In this document: piece by piece, positions 49,289-60,440 of the stretch | How positions within the stretch are numbered: position 1 is the stretch's first letter | Layout of the letters: each line of letters opens with the position of its first letter | NCBI RefSeq assembly: GCF_011078175.1 | Contig: NZ_JAALCJ010000001.1 | Coordinates: 496,001 to 560,000 of the forward strand | Reading direction: 5' to 3' | DNA from: Enterobacter cloacae | GTDB taxonomy: Bacteria > Pseudomonadota > Gammaproteobacteria > Enterobacterales > Enterobacteriaceae | DNA length: 64,000 nt | Position numbers and translations under genes: made by a program | Notes under the pieces: generated by a model | What the model was told of the DNA's origin: nothing | What the model saw: only the letters and a program-made list of their open reading frames with translations | Database searches by the model: none

Positions 49289-50170
49289 TTACTTCAGGTA
49301 TTCGCCGCTACGCAGCGCTTCAATACGTTTATCCAGCGGCGGGTGAGACATAAACAGCTCGCTCAGCGACTTTGATTTACCGTTGATGCAGAAGGCCATC
49401 ATGCTGTTTGCTTCCTGCGGCTCGTAGCTGGTTTTCAGACGTTGCAGCGCAGCAATCATCTTCTCGCGTCCCACCAGTTTCGCAGAGCCGGCATCCGCAT
49501 GGAACTCACGGTGACGGGAGAACCACATGGTAATGATGCTTGCCAGGATACCGAACACCAGCTCCAGCACCATCGAAACAGCAAAATAGATCAGCGGGTT
49601 GCCGTTACTCTCTTCGCCCTCATCGCGGTTGCCACCCATAAACCCGGCAGCAATCTGCGCCAGAATACGGGAAATAAAGATAACGAAGGTGTTCACCACG
49701 CCCTGGATCAGGGTCATGGTGACCATATCGCCGTTGGCGATGTGGCTGATCTCGTGCGCAATAACCGCTTCCGCTTCGTCACGGCTCATGTTTTGCAGCA
49801 GACCGGTGCTGACGGCCACCAGGGACGCGTCACGACGCGCACCGGTAGCAAACGCGTTGATATCCGGCGCGTGGTAGATGGCTACCTGCGGCATGGCAAT
49901 GCCCGCCTGCTTTGACTGCTGAGCAACCGTACTCATCAGCCACTGCTCCATATCGTTACGCGGTTGCTCAATAACTTCACCGCCCACGGATTTCAGTGCC
50001 ATCCACTTCGACATCAGCAGAGAAATGAAAGAGCCACCAAAACCAAAAAGCAACGCCATAATCAACAGACCCTGAACGCTGCTCGACTGAATTCCCGTCA
50101 GGCTTAGCACTAGCCCAAATACCACCATAACCGCCAGGTTGGTGAGCAGGAAGAGCGCGATTCGCATCAT
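49289..50170 (-). CDS. htpX: Inner-membrane zinc metalloprotease HtpX
   Basis: This 293-aa M48B protease degrades misfolded or damaged inner-membrane proteins together with FtsH. The zinc motif HEISH (His139, Glu140, His143) and the later metal-binding Glu in [10 protein letters not shown] are present. Two N-terminal and two central hydrophobic helices anchor it. Length equals E. coli HtpX. In E. coli it is induced by CpxR on envelope stress. It is adjacent to prc. Confidence 0.96.
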   Translation of the reverse strand: MMRIALFLLTNLAVMVVFGLVLSLTGIQSSSVQGLLIMALLFGFGGSFISLLMSKWMALKSVGGEVIEQPRNDMEQWLMSTVAQQSKQAGIAMPQVAIYHAPDINAFATGARRDASLVAVSTGLLQNMSRDEAEAVIAHEISHIANGDMVTMTLIQGVVNTFVIFISRILAQIAAGFMGGNRDEGEESNGNPLIYFAVSMVLELVFGILASIITMWFSRHREFHADAGSAKLVGREKMIAALQRLKTSYEPQEANSMMAFCINGKSKSLSELFMSHPPLDKRIEALRSGEYLK

Positions 50171-50321
50171 AATATTCTTTTAACCTCAGTTTAACAAAAC
50201 GCACTATGCGATTACCCACATCGTATGGGTATTCCGGCTATTTTCAAGCATCCAGACGGCGTAAGTCACCAGAAAGACACAACTTTACACAATTGGAAAT
50301 CTGCCTGACGGTAGGAAGAGA

Positions 50322-50357
50322 AACAAAAAGAAACAGGCACAATTTCTTGTGCCTGTT
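50322..50357 (-). terminator. prc terminator
   Basis: AACAGGCACAA and TTGTGCCTGTT form a perfect stem around a four-base loop, followed on the minus strand by TTTCTTTTTG. It lies 6 bp after the prc stop. Confidence 0.88.
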
Positions 50358-50362
50358 GGGGA

Positions 50363-52411
50363 TTATTTTGCCGGTGCAGGTTGCACGGCTGGCTTATCTT
50401 TCTCCAGCTTCGCGAGATCAAGCGCGATATGCACCGTTTCATCAAGATACGGATCGGGCTCCTGGTAATCCTTCGGTAGATCGTCCAGTTTTTTGATCGG
50501 AGGCTTGCCTTCACGTTTGAAGCGATCGTTGATACGCGCCAGACGCGTCGCGTCATCTTCATTGTTCTCTTTTTCACGCTGGGCGTAATTCAGAGATACA
50601 ATGTTCCGTTTCGCTTTCAGAGCGTTAAAACGCGCGATGTCCTTCATGATGTACTGGAATTCCGGATCCTTCCCAATGCGATCGTTGTGATTTTTCAGCA
50701 GTTCTGGTCCGAACTGTTTCATATCACCCGATTTCACGAATGTCGCGGCATCAATGCTATCCCATGGCAGCGCGTTATCTTCAAATTTCTCGCCCGTTTC
50801 CGTCTCTTCGGTACCTGTCGGCATCAGGATATCCGGCGTAACGCCTTTGCGCTGCGTACTGCCGCCGTTGACGCGGTAAAACTTCTGAATGGTGTACTGT
50901 ACTGAGCCCAGCGCCGGCCATTCAGGGCGCAGCATCTGGTCGTAAATACGGTTCAGAGAGCGGTACTGCTGAACGGTGCCCTTGCCAAACGTCGGTTCAC
51001 CGACGATTAACGCCCGGCCATAATCCTGCATAGCAGCAGCGAAGATTTCCGATGCAGAGGCACTGAAGCGATCGACCAACACCACCAGCGGACCCTTATA
51101 GTAGACCACACCATCGGTATCGGCATCTTCACGCACTTTACCGTTATTATCGCGCACCTGTACCACCGGCCCAGACGGGATAAACAGCCCGGAAAGCGAG
51201 ACGGCCTCGGTCAATGCCCCGCCGCCGTTGCTGCGCAGGTCAATGATCACGCTGCTGACATTCTGCTTTTCAAGCTTCTGGAGCTGCACTTTCACATCGT
51301 CGGTCAGACCAACGTAGAAGCCAGGAATATCCAGGACGCCAACCTTCTCTTTACCCTCGGTTTTCACCGACATTTTCACCGCGCGATCTTCCAGACGGAT
51401 ACGCTCACGGGTCAGAGTAACGATACGGGTTTTGGTCCCCTTACCGGCCGGCAGGATCTCCAGGCGAACTTTGCTGCCTTTCGGTCCTTTGATCAGCGCA
51501 ACAACGTCATCAAGACGCCAGCCAATCACGTCCACCATGCTCTTTCCGGTTTGGCCTACACCGACAATACGATCGCCTACGCTGATCGCTTTGCTTTTCG
51601 ATGCAGGGCCACCGGCCACCATGGAGTTGATAACGGTGTAGTCATCGTCCATCTGAAGCACCGCACCAATACCTTCCAGAGAAAGACTCATTTCGGTATT
51701 GAATTGTTCGGTGTTACGTGGAGAGAGATAATTGGTGTGCGGATCAATTTCATGCGCGAACGCTGTCATCGCCAGTGAGAAAACATCTTCACTGTTGGTC
51801 TGCGCCAGACGACGAATAGCGAATTTGTAGCGACGATTTAACGTCTCACGAATCTCTTTTTCGTCTTTGCCTGTGAGCTTGAGGCTCAGTTCGTCATATT
51901 TGACTTTTCCGTCCCACAGCGCATTCAGTTCAGCCTCGTCTTTCGGCCATGGCGCTTTGCTGCGGTCCAGATTGAAGGTGTCGTTGCCGGTGAAGTCCAT
52001 CGGACGCTCCAGCACCTTCAGCGCGTATTGATAACGTTCAAAACGGCGCTTTTGCGATAAGTTGTACAGATCGTAGAACAGATCGAGTTTTCCGGAGCGC
52101 AGCTCATCACCCACTTCGGATTTGCGTTTAGCGAACTGTTCGACATCGCTGGCCAGCAGTACGTTATGGCTGTAATCCAGCAAGTTCAGATAACGGTCAA
52201 AGATTTTGGCCGAGAAGGCCTGATCGAGATCGAACTGACGATAGTGCGAACGAGTAAAGCGCGACGTCACGCGCTCACTCACCGTCGCGTGCTGCGTCTC
52301 TTCCTTGAGAACCGGAATTTGATCAACACGCGTAATATCGTCCACAGCGAAAGCGTGGCCTGTTATAGCAAACAGGCCAGCCAGCGCGGTGAGCTTAAAA
52401 AAAGTGTTCAT
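50363..52411 (-). CDS. prc: Tail-specific periplasmic protease Prc
   Basis: This 682-aa S41 protease acts in the periplasm. It processes the C-terminus of FtsI and degrades MepS with the adaptor NlpI. The signal peptide is residues 1-22. A PDZ domain lies near 240-320, and the catalytic Ser452 (SASASEIF) and Lys477 (EPTFGKGTVQQ) sit at the E. coli positions. Length equals E. coli Prc. ATG at 52411 is chosen by the signal peptide; the frame is open 16 codons upstream. It is 19 bp after proQ, in the same operon. Confidence 0.97.
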   Translation of the reverse strand: MNTFFKLTALAGLFAITGHAFAVDDITRVDQIPVLKEETQHATVSERVTSRFTRSHYRQFDLDQAFSAKIFDRYLNLLDYSHNVLLASDVEQFAKRKSEVGDELRSGKLDLFYDLYNLSQKRRFERYQYALKVLERPMDFTGNDTFNLDRSKAPWPKDEAELNALWDGKVKYDELSLKLTGKDEKEIRETLNRRYKFAIRRLAQTNSEDVFSLAMTAFAHEIDPHTNYLSPRNTEQFNTEMSLSLEGIGAVLQMDDDYTVINSMVAGGPASKSKAISVGDRIVGVGQTGKSMVDVIGWRLDDVVALIKGPKGSKVRLEILPAGKGTKTRIVTLTRERIRLEDRAVKMSVKTEGKEKVGVLDIPGFYVGLTDDVKVQLQKLEKQNVSSVIIDLRSNGGGALTEAVSLSGLFIPSGPVVQVRDNNGKVREDADTDGVVYYKGPLVVLVDRFSASASEIFAAAMQDYGRALIVGEPTFGKGTVQQYRSLNRIYDQMLRPEWPALGSVQYTIQKFYRVNGGSTQRKGVTPDILMPTGTEETETGEKFEDNALPWDSIDAATFVKSGDMKQFGPELLKNHNDRIGKDPEFQYIMKDIARFNALKAKRNIVSLNYAQREKENNEDDATRLARINDRFKREGKPPIKKLDDLPKDYQEPDPYLDETVHIALDLAKLEKDKPAVQPAPAK

Positions 52412-52430
52412 GCCAGGCTCGGCCTCCGTT

Positions 52431-53117
52431 TCAGAACAACAAGTGTTCTGCGCGTACAATCATTGACATACCAGAAGTCAGCTGTACACGAACGCCATCT
52501 TTGGTGATTTCCAGTACGGTGGCGTCCATCGCGTTGTTACCCGCTTTCACCTTCAGAGACTGACCTACGCTGAGCGCGTTGATGTCAGAAACCGGGGTGT
52601 GGCGCGGCTCTTCGCGCGGCGCACGTGGGGCTTTAGCTGCTGGTTTGTCAGCACGCGGTTTGCGATCGTTATTTTCAGTACGACGCGGAGCCGGGCGCGG
52701 TTTGCGCTCGCGACGAGGGGCGTCTTCCTGACCGTTTGCCGCTGCGGCTTCGCGTTTTTTCGCCTGCTGTTCAGCACGCTGTGCCTGCACGCGAGCTTTG
52801 GCTTCTTCAAGCTGCTTACGCGCATGTTCTACGTGCTGCTCGTCCAGCTCACCGCACGGGTTGCCGTCAAGGTCGACACGGGTCGCACCCGGCTTGATAC
52901 CGTACAGGTAACGCCAGCTTGAGGTATAAAGGCGCAAGGCAGAACGAAGCTGCGTTTTGCTGAGGTTCATCTCCCCCTCAACGCGCGCGACCAGATCCTG
53001 AAAGATACCGACTTTCAGAGGACGCGCTTCACCTTCAGCGCTGAAGCACTGCGGGAAACGCTCGGCCAGAAATGCGATAACTTCTTTACTGCTATTCAAC
53101 TTAGGTTGATTTTCCAT
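52431..53117 (-). CDS. proQ: RNA chaperone ProQ
   Basis: This 228-aa global RNA-binding protein binds sRNAs and mRNA 3' ends. The FinO-like domain occupies residues 5-120 (LAERFPQCF...[12 protein letters not shown]...[14 protein letters not shown]). A Lys/Arg/Pro-rich disordered linker (about 120-175) and a Tudor-like C-terminal domain (about 178-228, [23 protein letters not shown]) follow. Length is near E. coli ProQ (232 aa). It is upstream of prc by 19 bp. In Salmonella and E. coli the sRNAs it binds include many from stationary phase. Confidence 0.97.
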   Translation of the reverse strand: MENQPKLNSSKEVIAFLAERFPQCFSAEGEARPLKVGIFQDLVARVEGEMNLSKTQLRSALRLYTSSWRYLYGIKPGATRVDLDGNPCGELDEQHVEHARKQLEEAKARVQAQRAEQQAKKREAAAANGQEDAPRRERKPRPAPRRTENNDRKPRADKPAAKAPRAPREEPRHTPVSDINALSVGQSLKVKAGNNAMDATVLEITKDGVRVQLTSGMSMIVRAEHLLF

Positions 53118-53213
53118 GAAATTTCCTGATTACAACGGACGTTGCCAACAAGCGCAGGCATGAACAGGCGACATTATAATGACGCTATCAGTAAATGCTA
53201 CGTTATCCGTTGA

Positions 53214-53711
53214 TTATCCTGCGACGCTCGCAAAGAATTTATGATAATCGGTCTCTGCCAGAACATTTTCCAGGTTTACTGCCAGCGCGCGCAGCCCCTG
53301 CTCATCCTCGGCAGTAAAGCGACTGAAGACCGTGCTGTCGATATCCAGAACGCCAATAATCTGATTTTTAACCACCAGCGGCAGTACGATTTCAGAATTG
53401 CTGCTGGCATCGCAGGCAATGTGGCCATCAAACGCATGAACGTCCTCGACACGCTGAACCTGCCGGGTCGCCACTGCGGTACCGCACACGCCGCGACCTA
53501 CCGGGATACGCACGCAGGCGAGTTTCCCCTGGAAAGGCCCCAGCACCAGCGTATTACCTTCCAGCAGATAAAAGCCCGCCCAGTTCACGTCAGAAAGGCG
53601 CTCGAACAGTAGCGCGCTGGTGTTTGCCAGAGTGGCTAAGAAACTGGTTTCCCCCGCCATTAATGCCTTAAAATCGCGATTCAGATCCGCGTAGAATTCT
53701 GTTTTGTTCAT
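53214..53711 (-). CDS. msrC: Free methionine-(R)-sulfoxide reductase MsrC
   Basis: This 165-aa GAF-domain protein reduces free methionine-R-sulfoxide. Catalytic Cys residues occur in KLACVRIPVGRGVCGTA and AFDGHIACDASSNSE. Length equals E. coli MsrC (YebR). It is divergent from letA across 132 bp, a gap that must hold both promoters. Confidence 0.95.
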   Translation of the reverse strand: MNKTEFYADLNRDFKALMAGETSFLATLANTSALLFERLSDVNWAGFYLLEGNTLVLGPFQGKLACVRIPVGRGVCGTAVATRQVQRVEDVHAFDGHIACDASSNSEIVLPLVVKNQIIGVLDIDSTVFSRFTAEDEQGLRALAVNLENVLAETDYHKFFASVAG

Positions 53712-53843
53712 TATTCAATCACTTAGTTAACTTACATATTTATCGCATAGCCTATTAAAATAAGCATTAAATGCGCTCATGCTCAAGATGAATCCGTTCA
53801 TGAGTTATTATAACTTTCAACAATACTTATCTGTGTGCGACTG

Positions 53844-55127
53844 ATGGCCCTAAAAACACCCCAAATTACGCCGACAAGAAAGATCGTTGTCCGTACGGTA
53901 AGCCAGGCTCTGCCTCGTGCACATTATCAGCGTTGTCCGCAGTGCGATACGCTTTTTATGTTGCCGAAGATGAAATCGCACCAAAGCGCTTTTTGTCCCT
54001 GCTGCGATGCCAAAATTCGCGATGGCAGGGACTGGTCATTGACGCGGCTGGCGGCAATGGCCGTCACCATGCTGCTGCTGATGCCCTTCGCCTGGACCGA
54101 GCCGCTGTTAAAGCTCTACCTGCTTGGCGTGCGTATTGACGCTAACGTGTTGCAGGGGATCTGGCAGATGACGCGCCAGGGCGATCCACTTACGGCCTCC
54201 ATGGTGCTGTTCTGCGTCATCGGCGCGCCACTGGTACTGGTCGCGGCAATTGCCTACCTGTGGTTTGGCAACATCCTGGGGATGAATCTGCGCCCTGTCC
54301 TGCTCATGCTGGAAAAGCTCAAGGAGTGGGTCATGCTGGACATCTATCTGGTCGGTGTGGGTGTGGCCTCCATCAAGGTGCAGGACTATGCTTTTTTACA
54401 GCCCGGCATTGGTCTTTTCGCGTTTATTTCGCTGGTTCTGCTAAGTATTGTGACCCTGATTCATCTGAATGTTGAACAGCTTTGGGAGCGATTTTACCCT
54501 CAGCGCCCCGCGACCCGACCTGATGAAAACCTGCGCGTCTGCCTGGGGTGCCATTACACCGGTTTACCGGATAAACGTGGGAGGTGCCCGCGCTGCCACA
54601 TTCCGTTAAGATTGCGGCGCAATAACAGCCTGCAAAAATGCTGGGCGGCGCTTATTGCCTCTCTGGTATTTTTGTTCCCGGCCAACATGCTGCCGATCTC
54701 CGTAATTTATGTGAACGGCGCCCGTCAGGAAGATACTATCCTCTCGGGGATTATCTCTCTGGCGCACAGTAACGTAGGCGTCGCCGCCATTGTTTTCATC
54801 GCCAGTATTCTGGTGCCCTTTACCAAAGTGGTGGTGATGTTTACGCTGCTTATCAGCATTCACTTTAAATGCGAACAAGGACTACGCACCCGCATCCTGC
54901 TTCTGCGATTCGTGACCTGGATTGGTCGCTGGTCGATGTTGGATCTGTTCGTGATTTCGCTGATGATGTCGCTCATCAATCGCGATCAGTTACTTGCTTT
55001 TACCATGGGACCCGCAGCTTTTTATTTCGGCTCTGCGGTGATATTGACTATTCTTGCAGTGGAATGGCTGGACAGCCGCTTACTTTGGGACGCACATGAG
55101 TCAGGAAACGCCCGCTTCGCCGACTGA
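53844..55127 (+). CDS. letA: Lipid transport membrane protein LetA (YebS)
   Basis: This 427-aa inner-membrane PqiA-family protein works with LetB to move lipids between the membranes. Two zinc-ribbon-like Cys clusters (CPQCD...CPCCD and CLGCH...CPRCH) each precede a block of four transmembrane helices, the duplicated PqiA layout. It is colinear with E. coli YebS (427 aa). ATG at 53844 is chosen over an in-frame ATG three codons upstream because the length then matches. It overlaps letB by 32 nt. Confidence 0.95.
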   Translation: MALKTPQITPTRKIVVRTVSQALPRAHYQRCPQCDTLFMLPKMKSHQSAFCPCCDAKIRDGRDWSLTRLAAMAVTMLLLMPFAWTEPLLKLYLLGVRIDANVLQGIWQMTRQGDPLTASMVLFCVIGAPLVLVAAIAYLWFGNILGMNLRPVLLMLEKLKEWVMLDIYLVGVGVASIKVQDYAFLQPGIGLFAFISLVLLSIVTLIHLNVEQLWERFYPQRPATRPDENLRVCLGCHYTGLPDKRGRCPRCHIPLRLRRNNSLQKCWAALIASLVFLFPANMLPISVIYVNGARQEDTILSGIISLAHSNVGVAAIVFIASILVPFTKVVVMFTLLISIHFKCEQGLRTRILLLRFVTWIGRWSMLDLFVISLMMSLINRDQLLAFTMGPAAFYFGSAVILTILAVEWLDSRLLWDAHESGNARFAD

Positions 55128-57729
55128 AGCGAGAATTAAAACAAAACGCCGCATTTCGCCATTCTGGTTGCTGCCTGTCATCGCGCTGATGATTGCAGGT
55201 TGGCTGATCTGGACGAGCTATGAGGACCGCGGAAGTACTATCACGATTGATTTCCAGTCTGCGGACGGCATTGTCGCCGGACGTACCCCCGTTCGCTTCC
55301 AGGGGGTGGAAGTGGGAACCGTGCAGGATATTTCCCTCGGCAAAGGGCTGAACAAAATCCAGGTCCGGGCGAGCATTAAGTCTGACATGCAGGATGCCCT
55401 GCGCGCCGAAACGCAATTCTGGCTGGTCACGCCTAAAGCCTCCCTGGCTGGCGTTTCCGGGCTGGATGCGCTTGTCGGCGGTAACTATATCGGCATGATG
55501 CCCGGTAAAGGTGAGCCACAGGATCACTTTGTTGCGCTGGATACCCAGCCGAAATACCGTCTGAATAATGGTGATTTGATGATCCATCTTCGCGCGCCGG
55601 ATCTCGGCTCGCTGAACAGTGGTTCTCTGGTTTATTTCCGCAAAATTCCGGTTGGCCGCGTTTATGATTACGCCATAAACCCGAACAAAGATGGCGTGAC
55701 CATTGATGTACTCATCGAACGGCGTTTTACCAGCCTGGTGAAAAAAGGCAGCCGCTTCTGGAACGTCTCCGGCGTCGATGCCGACCTGAGCTTAAGCGGT
55801 GCGAAAGTGAAGCTTGAAAGCCTGGCGGCGCTGGTGAATGGCGCTATCGCTTTTGACTCCCCTGCTGACTCCAGTCCTGCCGCGGCAGAAGATACTTTTG
55901 GCCTTTACGCTGACCTTGCACACAGCCAGCGCGGTGTCATCGTGAAATTGACCCTGCCGGATGCCAAAGGTCTGAAAGCCGGTTCGACCCCGCTGATGTA
56001 TCAGGGATTAGAGGTCGGTCAGCTGACAAAATTAACCCTCAATGCCGGCGGCTCCGTTACCGGCGAAATGACGGTGGATCCGAGCGTGGTGGACCTCCTG
56101 CGGGAAAAAACGCGTATCGAGCTGCGTAATCCGAAACTCTCCCTCAGCGACGCCAGTATCAGCTCCCTTCTGACAGGCAGTACCTTTGAACTGATCCCCG
56201 GGGAAGGTACGCCGAACAAAAACTTTGTTATTGCACCAGCGGATAAAGCCCTGCTGCAAAAACCGGGCGTGTTGACGGTTACGCTGAATGCGCCGGAAAG
56301 CTATGGTATTGAGGCCGGGCAACCGCTGATCCTGCACGGTGTGCAGGTGGGCCAGGTCCTCGAACGTAAGCTGTCGGAAAAAGGAGTCTCCTTCTCCGCC
56401 GCCATCGATCCGCAGTACAGCAACCTGGTTCACGGCGACAGTAAATTTGTGGTTAACAGCCGGGTCGACGTGAAGGTGGGTCTGGACGGGGTTGAGTTCC
56501 TCGGCGCCAGCGCCAGCGAGTGGGTTAACGGCGGGATCCGCATTCTGCCGGGAAGCAAAGGTGCGCTGCGCGAGAGCTATCCACTGTTCGCCAATCTGGA
56601 CAAAGCCATTGAAAACAGCCTGGGCGATCTGCCGACCACCACCCTGACCTTAAGCGCTGAAACGCTACCGGATGTTCAGGCAGGCTCCGTCGTGCTTTAC
56701 CGTAAGTTTGAAGTCGGGGAAGTGATCACCGTTCGTCCCCGTGCGGACGCGTTTGATATCGAACTGCATATCAAGCCGGAGTACCGTAAGCTGCTGACGC
56801 CAAACAGCGTGTTCTGGGCTGAAGGCGGCGCGAAAGTGCAGCTCAACGGCAACGGGCTGACCGTACAGGCGTCTCCCCTCTCACGTGCCCTGCGCGGTGC
56901 GATCAGCTTTGATAACCTGAGCGGTGCGGGCGGCAACATGCGTAAAGGTGACAAGCGGATCCTCTTCCCGTCCGAAACTGCGGCGCGCGCGGTCGGGGGG
57001 CAGATTACCCTGCACACCTTTGATGCCGGTAAACTGGCGGAAGGCATGCCCATCCGCTATCTCGGCATTGACATCGGGCAGGTTCAGAAGCTGACGCTGA
57101 TCACCGCGCGCAATGAAGTCCAGGCCACCGCCGTGCTTTATCCGGAATATGTGCAGACTTTTGCCCGGGCAGGCTCGCGCTTCTCGGTGGTTACGCCACA
57201 AATTTCTGCCGCAGGGGTTGAGCATCTCGATACCATTCTTCAGCCATATATTAACGTCGAACCGGGTCGCGGCAACGCACGCCGTGAATTTGAGTTGCAG
57301 GAGGCGACCATCACCGATTCACGTTATCTGGACGGTCTGAGCATTGTGGTTGAAGTACCAGAAGCCGGTTCGCTGGGCATTGGCACCCCGGTGCTGTTCC
57401 GCGGCATTGAAGTAGGGACAGTAACAAGCCTGACGCTGGGGAATCTGTCCGATCGCGTGATGGTCGGCCTGCGTATCAGCCAGCGTTATCAGCATCTGGT
57501 CCGTAACAACTCGGTGTTCTGGCTGGCTTCAGGCTACTCGCTGGACTTCGGCCTGACCGGTGGCGTGGTCAAAACGGGGACCTTTAACCAGTTCATTCGC
57601 GGCGGCATTGCCTTTGCGACGCCGCCGGGTACGCCTCTGGCACCTAAGGCGCAGGCAGGGAAACATTTCCTGTTGCTGGAAAGTGAACCGAAAGAGTGGC
57701 GCGAATGGGGAACGGCGCTGCCACGTTAA
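55096..57729 (+). CDS. letB: Intermembrane lipid transport tunnel protein LetB (YebT)
   Basis: This 877-aa protein has one N-terminal transmembrane anchor (about 20-40) and seven consecutive MCE domains in the periplasm. In E. coli they stack as hexameric rings into a tunnel that reaches from inner to outer membrane. MCE signatures recur ([74 protein letters not shown] and others). Length equals E. coli LetB. ATG at 55096 lies inside letA (32-nt overlap), which implies coupled translation. Confidence 0.97.
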   Translation: MSQETPASPTEARIKTKRRISPFWLLPVIALMIAGWLIWTSYEDRGSTITIDFQSADGIVAGRTPVRFQGVEVGTVQDISLGKGLNKIQVRASIKSDMQDALRAETQFWLVTPKASLAGVSGLDALVGGNYIGMMPGKGEPQDHFVALDTQPKYRLNNGDLMIHLRAPDLGSLNSGSLVYFRKIPVGRVYDYAINPNKDGVTIDVLIERRFTSLVKKGSRFWNVSGVDADLSLSGAKVKLESLAALVNGAIAFDSPADSSPAAAEDTFGLYADLAHSQRGVIVKLTLPDAKGLKAGSTPLMYQGLEVGQLTKLTLNAGGSVTGEMTVDPSVVDLLREKTRIELRNPKLSLSDASISSLLTGSTFELIPGEGTPNKNFVIAPADKALLQKPGVLTVTLNAPESYGIEAGQPLILHGVQVGQVLERKLSEKGVSFSAAIDPQYSNLVHGDSKFVVNSRVDVKVGLDGVEFLGASASEWVNGGIRILPGSKGALRESYPLFANLDKAIENSLGDLPTTTLTLSAETLPDVQAGSVVLYRKFEVGEVITVRPRADAFDIELHIKPEYRKLLTPNSVFWAEGGAKVQLNGNGLTVQASPLSRALRGAISFDNLSGAGGNMRKGDKRILFPSETAARAVGGQITLHTFDAGKLAEGMPIRYLGIDIGQVQKLTLITARNEVQATAVLYPEYVQTFARAGSRFSVVTPQISAAGVEHLDTILQPYINVEPGRGNARREFELQEATITDSRYLDGLSIVVEVPEAGSLGIGTPVLFRGIEVGTVTSLTLGNLSDRVMVGLRISQRYQHLVRNNSVFWLASGYSLDFGLTGGVVKTGTFNQFIRGGIAFATPPGTPLAPKAQAGKHFLLLESEPKEWREWGTALPR

Positions 57730-57806
57730 TCTCGCAGGCTCCGGTGTCAACGCGCCGGAGCCTTTATGTTACACTGCGCACCTGAATGTTTCCCTGTGGT
57801 GTGCCC

Positions 57807-59249
57807 GTGGCTCAAAACTCCGTATTTCTTCCCGAACAATTCCTCGCACAGATGCGTGAGGCGCTTCCTGCTCATCTCTCTTTCGACGATTTTGTCGCCG
57901 CCTGCCAGCGCCCTTTGCGCCGCAGTATTCGCGTCAATACGCTGAAAATCGGCGTCGAGGCGTTTCTTGAGCTCGTCTCCCCCTACGGCTGGCAGATGAC
58001 GCCGGTGCCGTGGTGTAAAGAAGGGTTCTGGATCGAGCGGGATGACGAAGAAACTCTTCCGCTCGGCAGCACCGCCGAGCACCTGAGCGGGCTGTTTTAT
58101 ATCCAGGAAGCCAGCTCCATGCTGCCGGTTGCCGCGCTGTTTGCCGACGGGAACACGCCTGAGCGGGTGATGGATGTCGCGGCGGCACCGGGCTCCAAAA
58201 CCACGCAGATTGCTGCCCGGATGAACAACCGCGGCGCGATCCTCGCTAATGAATTTTCCGCCAGCCGCGTCAAAGTCCTGCACGCTAATATCAGCCGTTG
58301 CGGGATCCACAACGTCGCGTTAACGCACTTCGACGGTCGCGTGTTTGGCGCGGCCCTGCCGGAAGCCTTTGATGCCATCCTGCTCGATGCGCCCTGCTCC
58401 GGCGAAGGCGTAGTGCGTAAAGATCCTGATGCGTTAAAAAACTGGTCCGTTGAAAGTAACCTTGAAATCGCCGCCACGCAGCGTGAACTGATCGACAGCG
58501 CGTTTCATGCCCTGCGCCCAGGCGGGACGCTGGTTTACTCCACCTGCACGCTGAATCGCGATGAAAACGAGGACATCTGCCTGTGGCTGAAGCAACGCTA
58601 TGCGGATGCCGTCGAGTTTATGCCGCTGGATACCCTCTTCGATTCGGCCAGTCATGCGGCCACGCCGGAAGGCTTCCTGCACGTCTTCCCGCAGATTTAC
58701 GATTGCGAGGGGTTCTTTGTTGCGCGACTGCGGAAAACCCGCGCCGTGGATCCGCTGCCTGCTCCTACGTTTAAGGTCGGCAACTTCCCGTTCGCGCCGG
58801 TCAAAGGCCGTGAGGCGGCACAGGCGCAAGCGGCTGCGAGTAAAGTGGGTCTGTACTGGGATGAGAGCCTGCGCCTCTGGGTGCGGGACAAAGAGCTGTG
58901 GCTGTTCCCGGTCAACATCGAACCGCTGATGGGTAAGGTGCGTTTCTCCCGCCTCGGTATTCGCCTGGCGGAGATCCACAACAAAGGCTATCGCTGGCAG
59001 CACGAAGCGGTCATTGCGCTGGCCGGCAGTGAAAACGCCTTTGCCCTGACGCATCAGGAAGCGGAAGAGTGGTATCGCGGTCGTGACGTTTACCCGGAAG
59101 ACGGGCCGTCACAGGATGAAGTCATCGTGACGTATCAGGGCTATCCGCTGGGGCTGGCGAAAAAAGTCGGCTCGCGGCTAAAAAACAGCTATCCGCGCGA
59201 ACTGGTACGCGATGGTCGCCTCTTTACCGGTAACAACCGCAGCGCCTGA
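57807..59249 (+). CDS. rsmF: 16S rRNA (cytosine-1407-C5)-methyltransferase RsmF
   Basis: This 480-aa SAM enzyme methylates C1407 of 16S rRNA. The Rossmann SAM motif ([14 protein letters not shown]), the catalytic pair of Cys in DAPCSGEG and STCTLN, and the C-terminal PUA-like domain (about 350-480) are present. Length matches E. coli RsmF (479 aa). GTG at 57807 is the start by alignment; an ATG seven codons upstream is possible, and both have weak Shine-Dalgarno sites. It follows letB by 77 bp. Confidence 0.95.
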   Translation: MAQNSVFLPEQFLAQMREALPAHLSFDDFVAACQRPLRRSIRVNTLKIGVEAFLELVSPYGWQMTPVPWCKEGFWIERDDEETLPLGSTAEHLSGLFYIQEASSMLPVAALFADGNTPERVMDVAAAPGSKTTQIAARMNNRGAILANEFSASRVKVLHANISRCGIHNVALTHFDGRVFGAALPEAFDAILLDAPCSGEGVVRKDPDALKNWSVESNLEIAATQRELIDSAFHALRPGGTLVYSTCTLNRDENEDICLWLKQRYADAVEFMPLDTLFDSASHAATPEGFLHVFPQIYDCEGFFVARLRKTRAVDPLPAPTFKVGNFPFAPVKGREAAQAQAAASKVGLYWDESLRLWVRDKELWLFPVNIEPLMGKVRFSRLGIRLAEIHNKGYRWQHEAVIALAGSENAFALTHQEAEEWYRGRDVYPEDGPSQDEVIVTYQGYPLGLAKKVGSRLKNSYPRELVRDGRLFTGNNRSA

Positions 59250-59354
59250 AAAAAGCGCATTTTTTTACTGGCGATTTCGCTCTCCTTGTCTAGGATCAAA
59301 AATGGGTGACTGCACTGGTCATACCAGATTATGGGCAACAAACCGGAGAGCATT

Positions 59355-59594
59355 ATGACGAAAACCAGCGTACGCATTGGCGCTTTTGAAATCGACGACG
59401 CTGAATTGCGCGGCGAAGCACAAGGCGAACGAACGTTAAGTATTCCCTGCAAATCCGATCCGGATTTGTGCATGCAGCTGGACGCCTGGGATGCAGATAC
59501 CAGCGTCCCGGCGATCCTTGATGGGGAACATTCCGTTCTGTACCGTGAGCATTACGACAGTCAAACCGATGCCTGGGTCTTGCGTCTTGCCTGA
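59355..59594 (+). CDS. yebV: YebV family small protein
   Basis: This 79-aa soluble protein starts MTKTSVRIGAFEIDDAELRGE and matches E. coli YebV (78 aa). Its function is unknown; in E. coli it is linked to heat shock/stress expression. ATG at 59355 has GGAG about 8 nt upstream. In E. coli yebW follows; it is absent here, and pphA is next across a shared terminator. Confidence 0.92.
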   Translation: MTKTSVRIGAFEIDDAELRGEAQGERTLSIPCKSDPDLCMQLDAWDADTSVPAILDGEHSVLYREHYDSQTDAWVLRLA

Positions 59595-59603
59595 CCCAAA
59601 GAG

Positions 59604-59622
59604 AACCCGCCCGAAGGCGGGT
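59604..59622. terminator. Terminator between yebV and pphA
   Basis: AACCCGCC and GGCGGGTT flank a CGAA loop and are followed by ATTTATT. It serves both convergent genes. Confidence 0.85.
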
Positions 59623-59628
59623 TATTTA

Positions 59629-60273
59629 TTACTGAAGCTGCGCCAGCGTCAGAAAGCCCCCGAACACCGCCCCCGTATCAATGTAGTGCAGATTGTTAAA
59701 ATCGTAGCGCTTGTCCACGGGCGTATGTCCAAACCAGAAGTGATCCGCGCCGCTAATGCCCTGCCCTTTACCCACCATAAAGCCCATTAACCGGTCGCGA
59801 TCCCACAGCACGCGCTGGGCATCCACCGGCTTATGCCAGCCATAGTCGGCGGAGGGATAATCCGCATGAGCAATCACGTTGAGACCGTTTTTGCAGGTTA
59901 TTTCAATAATGTGCGGTAAGTCCCGACACGCGTCGAGTAAATCCTTCGCCTGTTTTTGTTGCGCGTCCTCAAGCCCGGTAAACCAGTTACCGCCATTTAT
60001 CGACCAATGACTAAACTCATTATTTTCAAGCGCATCTAACGCCATTTGCTCGTGATTACCGCGTACCGCATAAAACCAGTTTTCCTGCATCAGCTGTAAA
60101 CATTTTACGCTGTCAGGCCCGCGGTCGATAATATCCCCCACTGAGATCAGCAGGTCCGCATCAGGATTAAAATGCCGTCGTTTCAGCTCATCCATAAGCC
60201 ACTGATAGCAACCATGAATATCGCTGACAACCCAGACATGACGCCAGCGTTCTCCCTCTATTTTCTGATACAT
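59629..60273 (-). CDS. pphA: Serine/threonine-protein phosphatase PphA
   Basis: This 214-aa PPP-type metallophosphatase has VSDIHGC, SVGDIIDRGPDS, RGNHEQ and HADYP motifs that bind two metal ions. In E. coli it signals protein misfolding and adjusts CpxR-related responses. Length matches E. coli PphA (218 aa). ATG at 60273 is chosen because AGGAGG is ideally spaced; the frame is open 14 codons upstream. The neighbours match the E. coli pphA locus, apart from the missing yebW and an extra gene upstream. Confidence 0.92.
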   Translation of the reverse strand: MYQKIEGERWRHVWVVSDIHGCYQWLMDELKRRHFNPDADLLISVGDIIDRGPDSVKCLQLMQENWFYAVRGNHEQMALDALENNEFSHWSINGGNWFTGLEDAQQKQAKDLLDACRDLPHIIEITCKNGLNVIAHADYPSADYGWHKPVDAQRVLWDRDRLMGFMVGKGQGISGADHFWFGHTPVDKRYDFNNLHYIDTGAVFGGFLTLAQLQ

Positions 60274-60440
60274 AACGCCTCCTGTAAGAAGTATAGCTGC
60301 CACAGAAAATGTCATGAGCCGGCGTTGGATATCGTGAATCCAAACAAACCATAAACCAGCCGGAAATAAAGATCGCTGCGCTATTAATCCCTTATTCCCT
60401 GGCCTTTAAAATAGAGCGCATTAAAAAGAGGGAATTACAC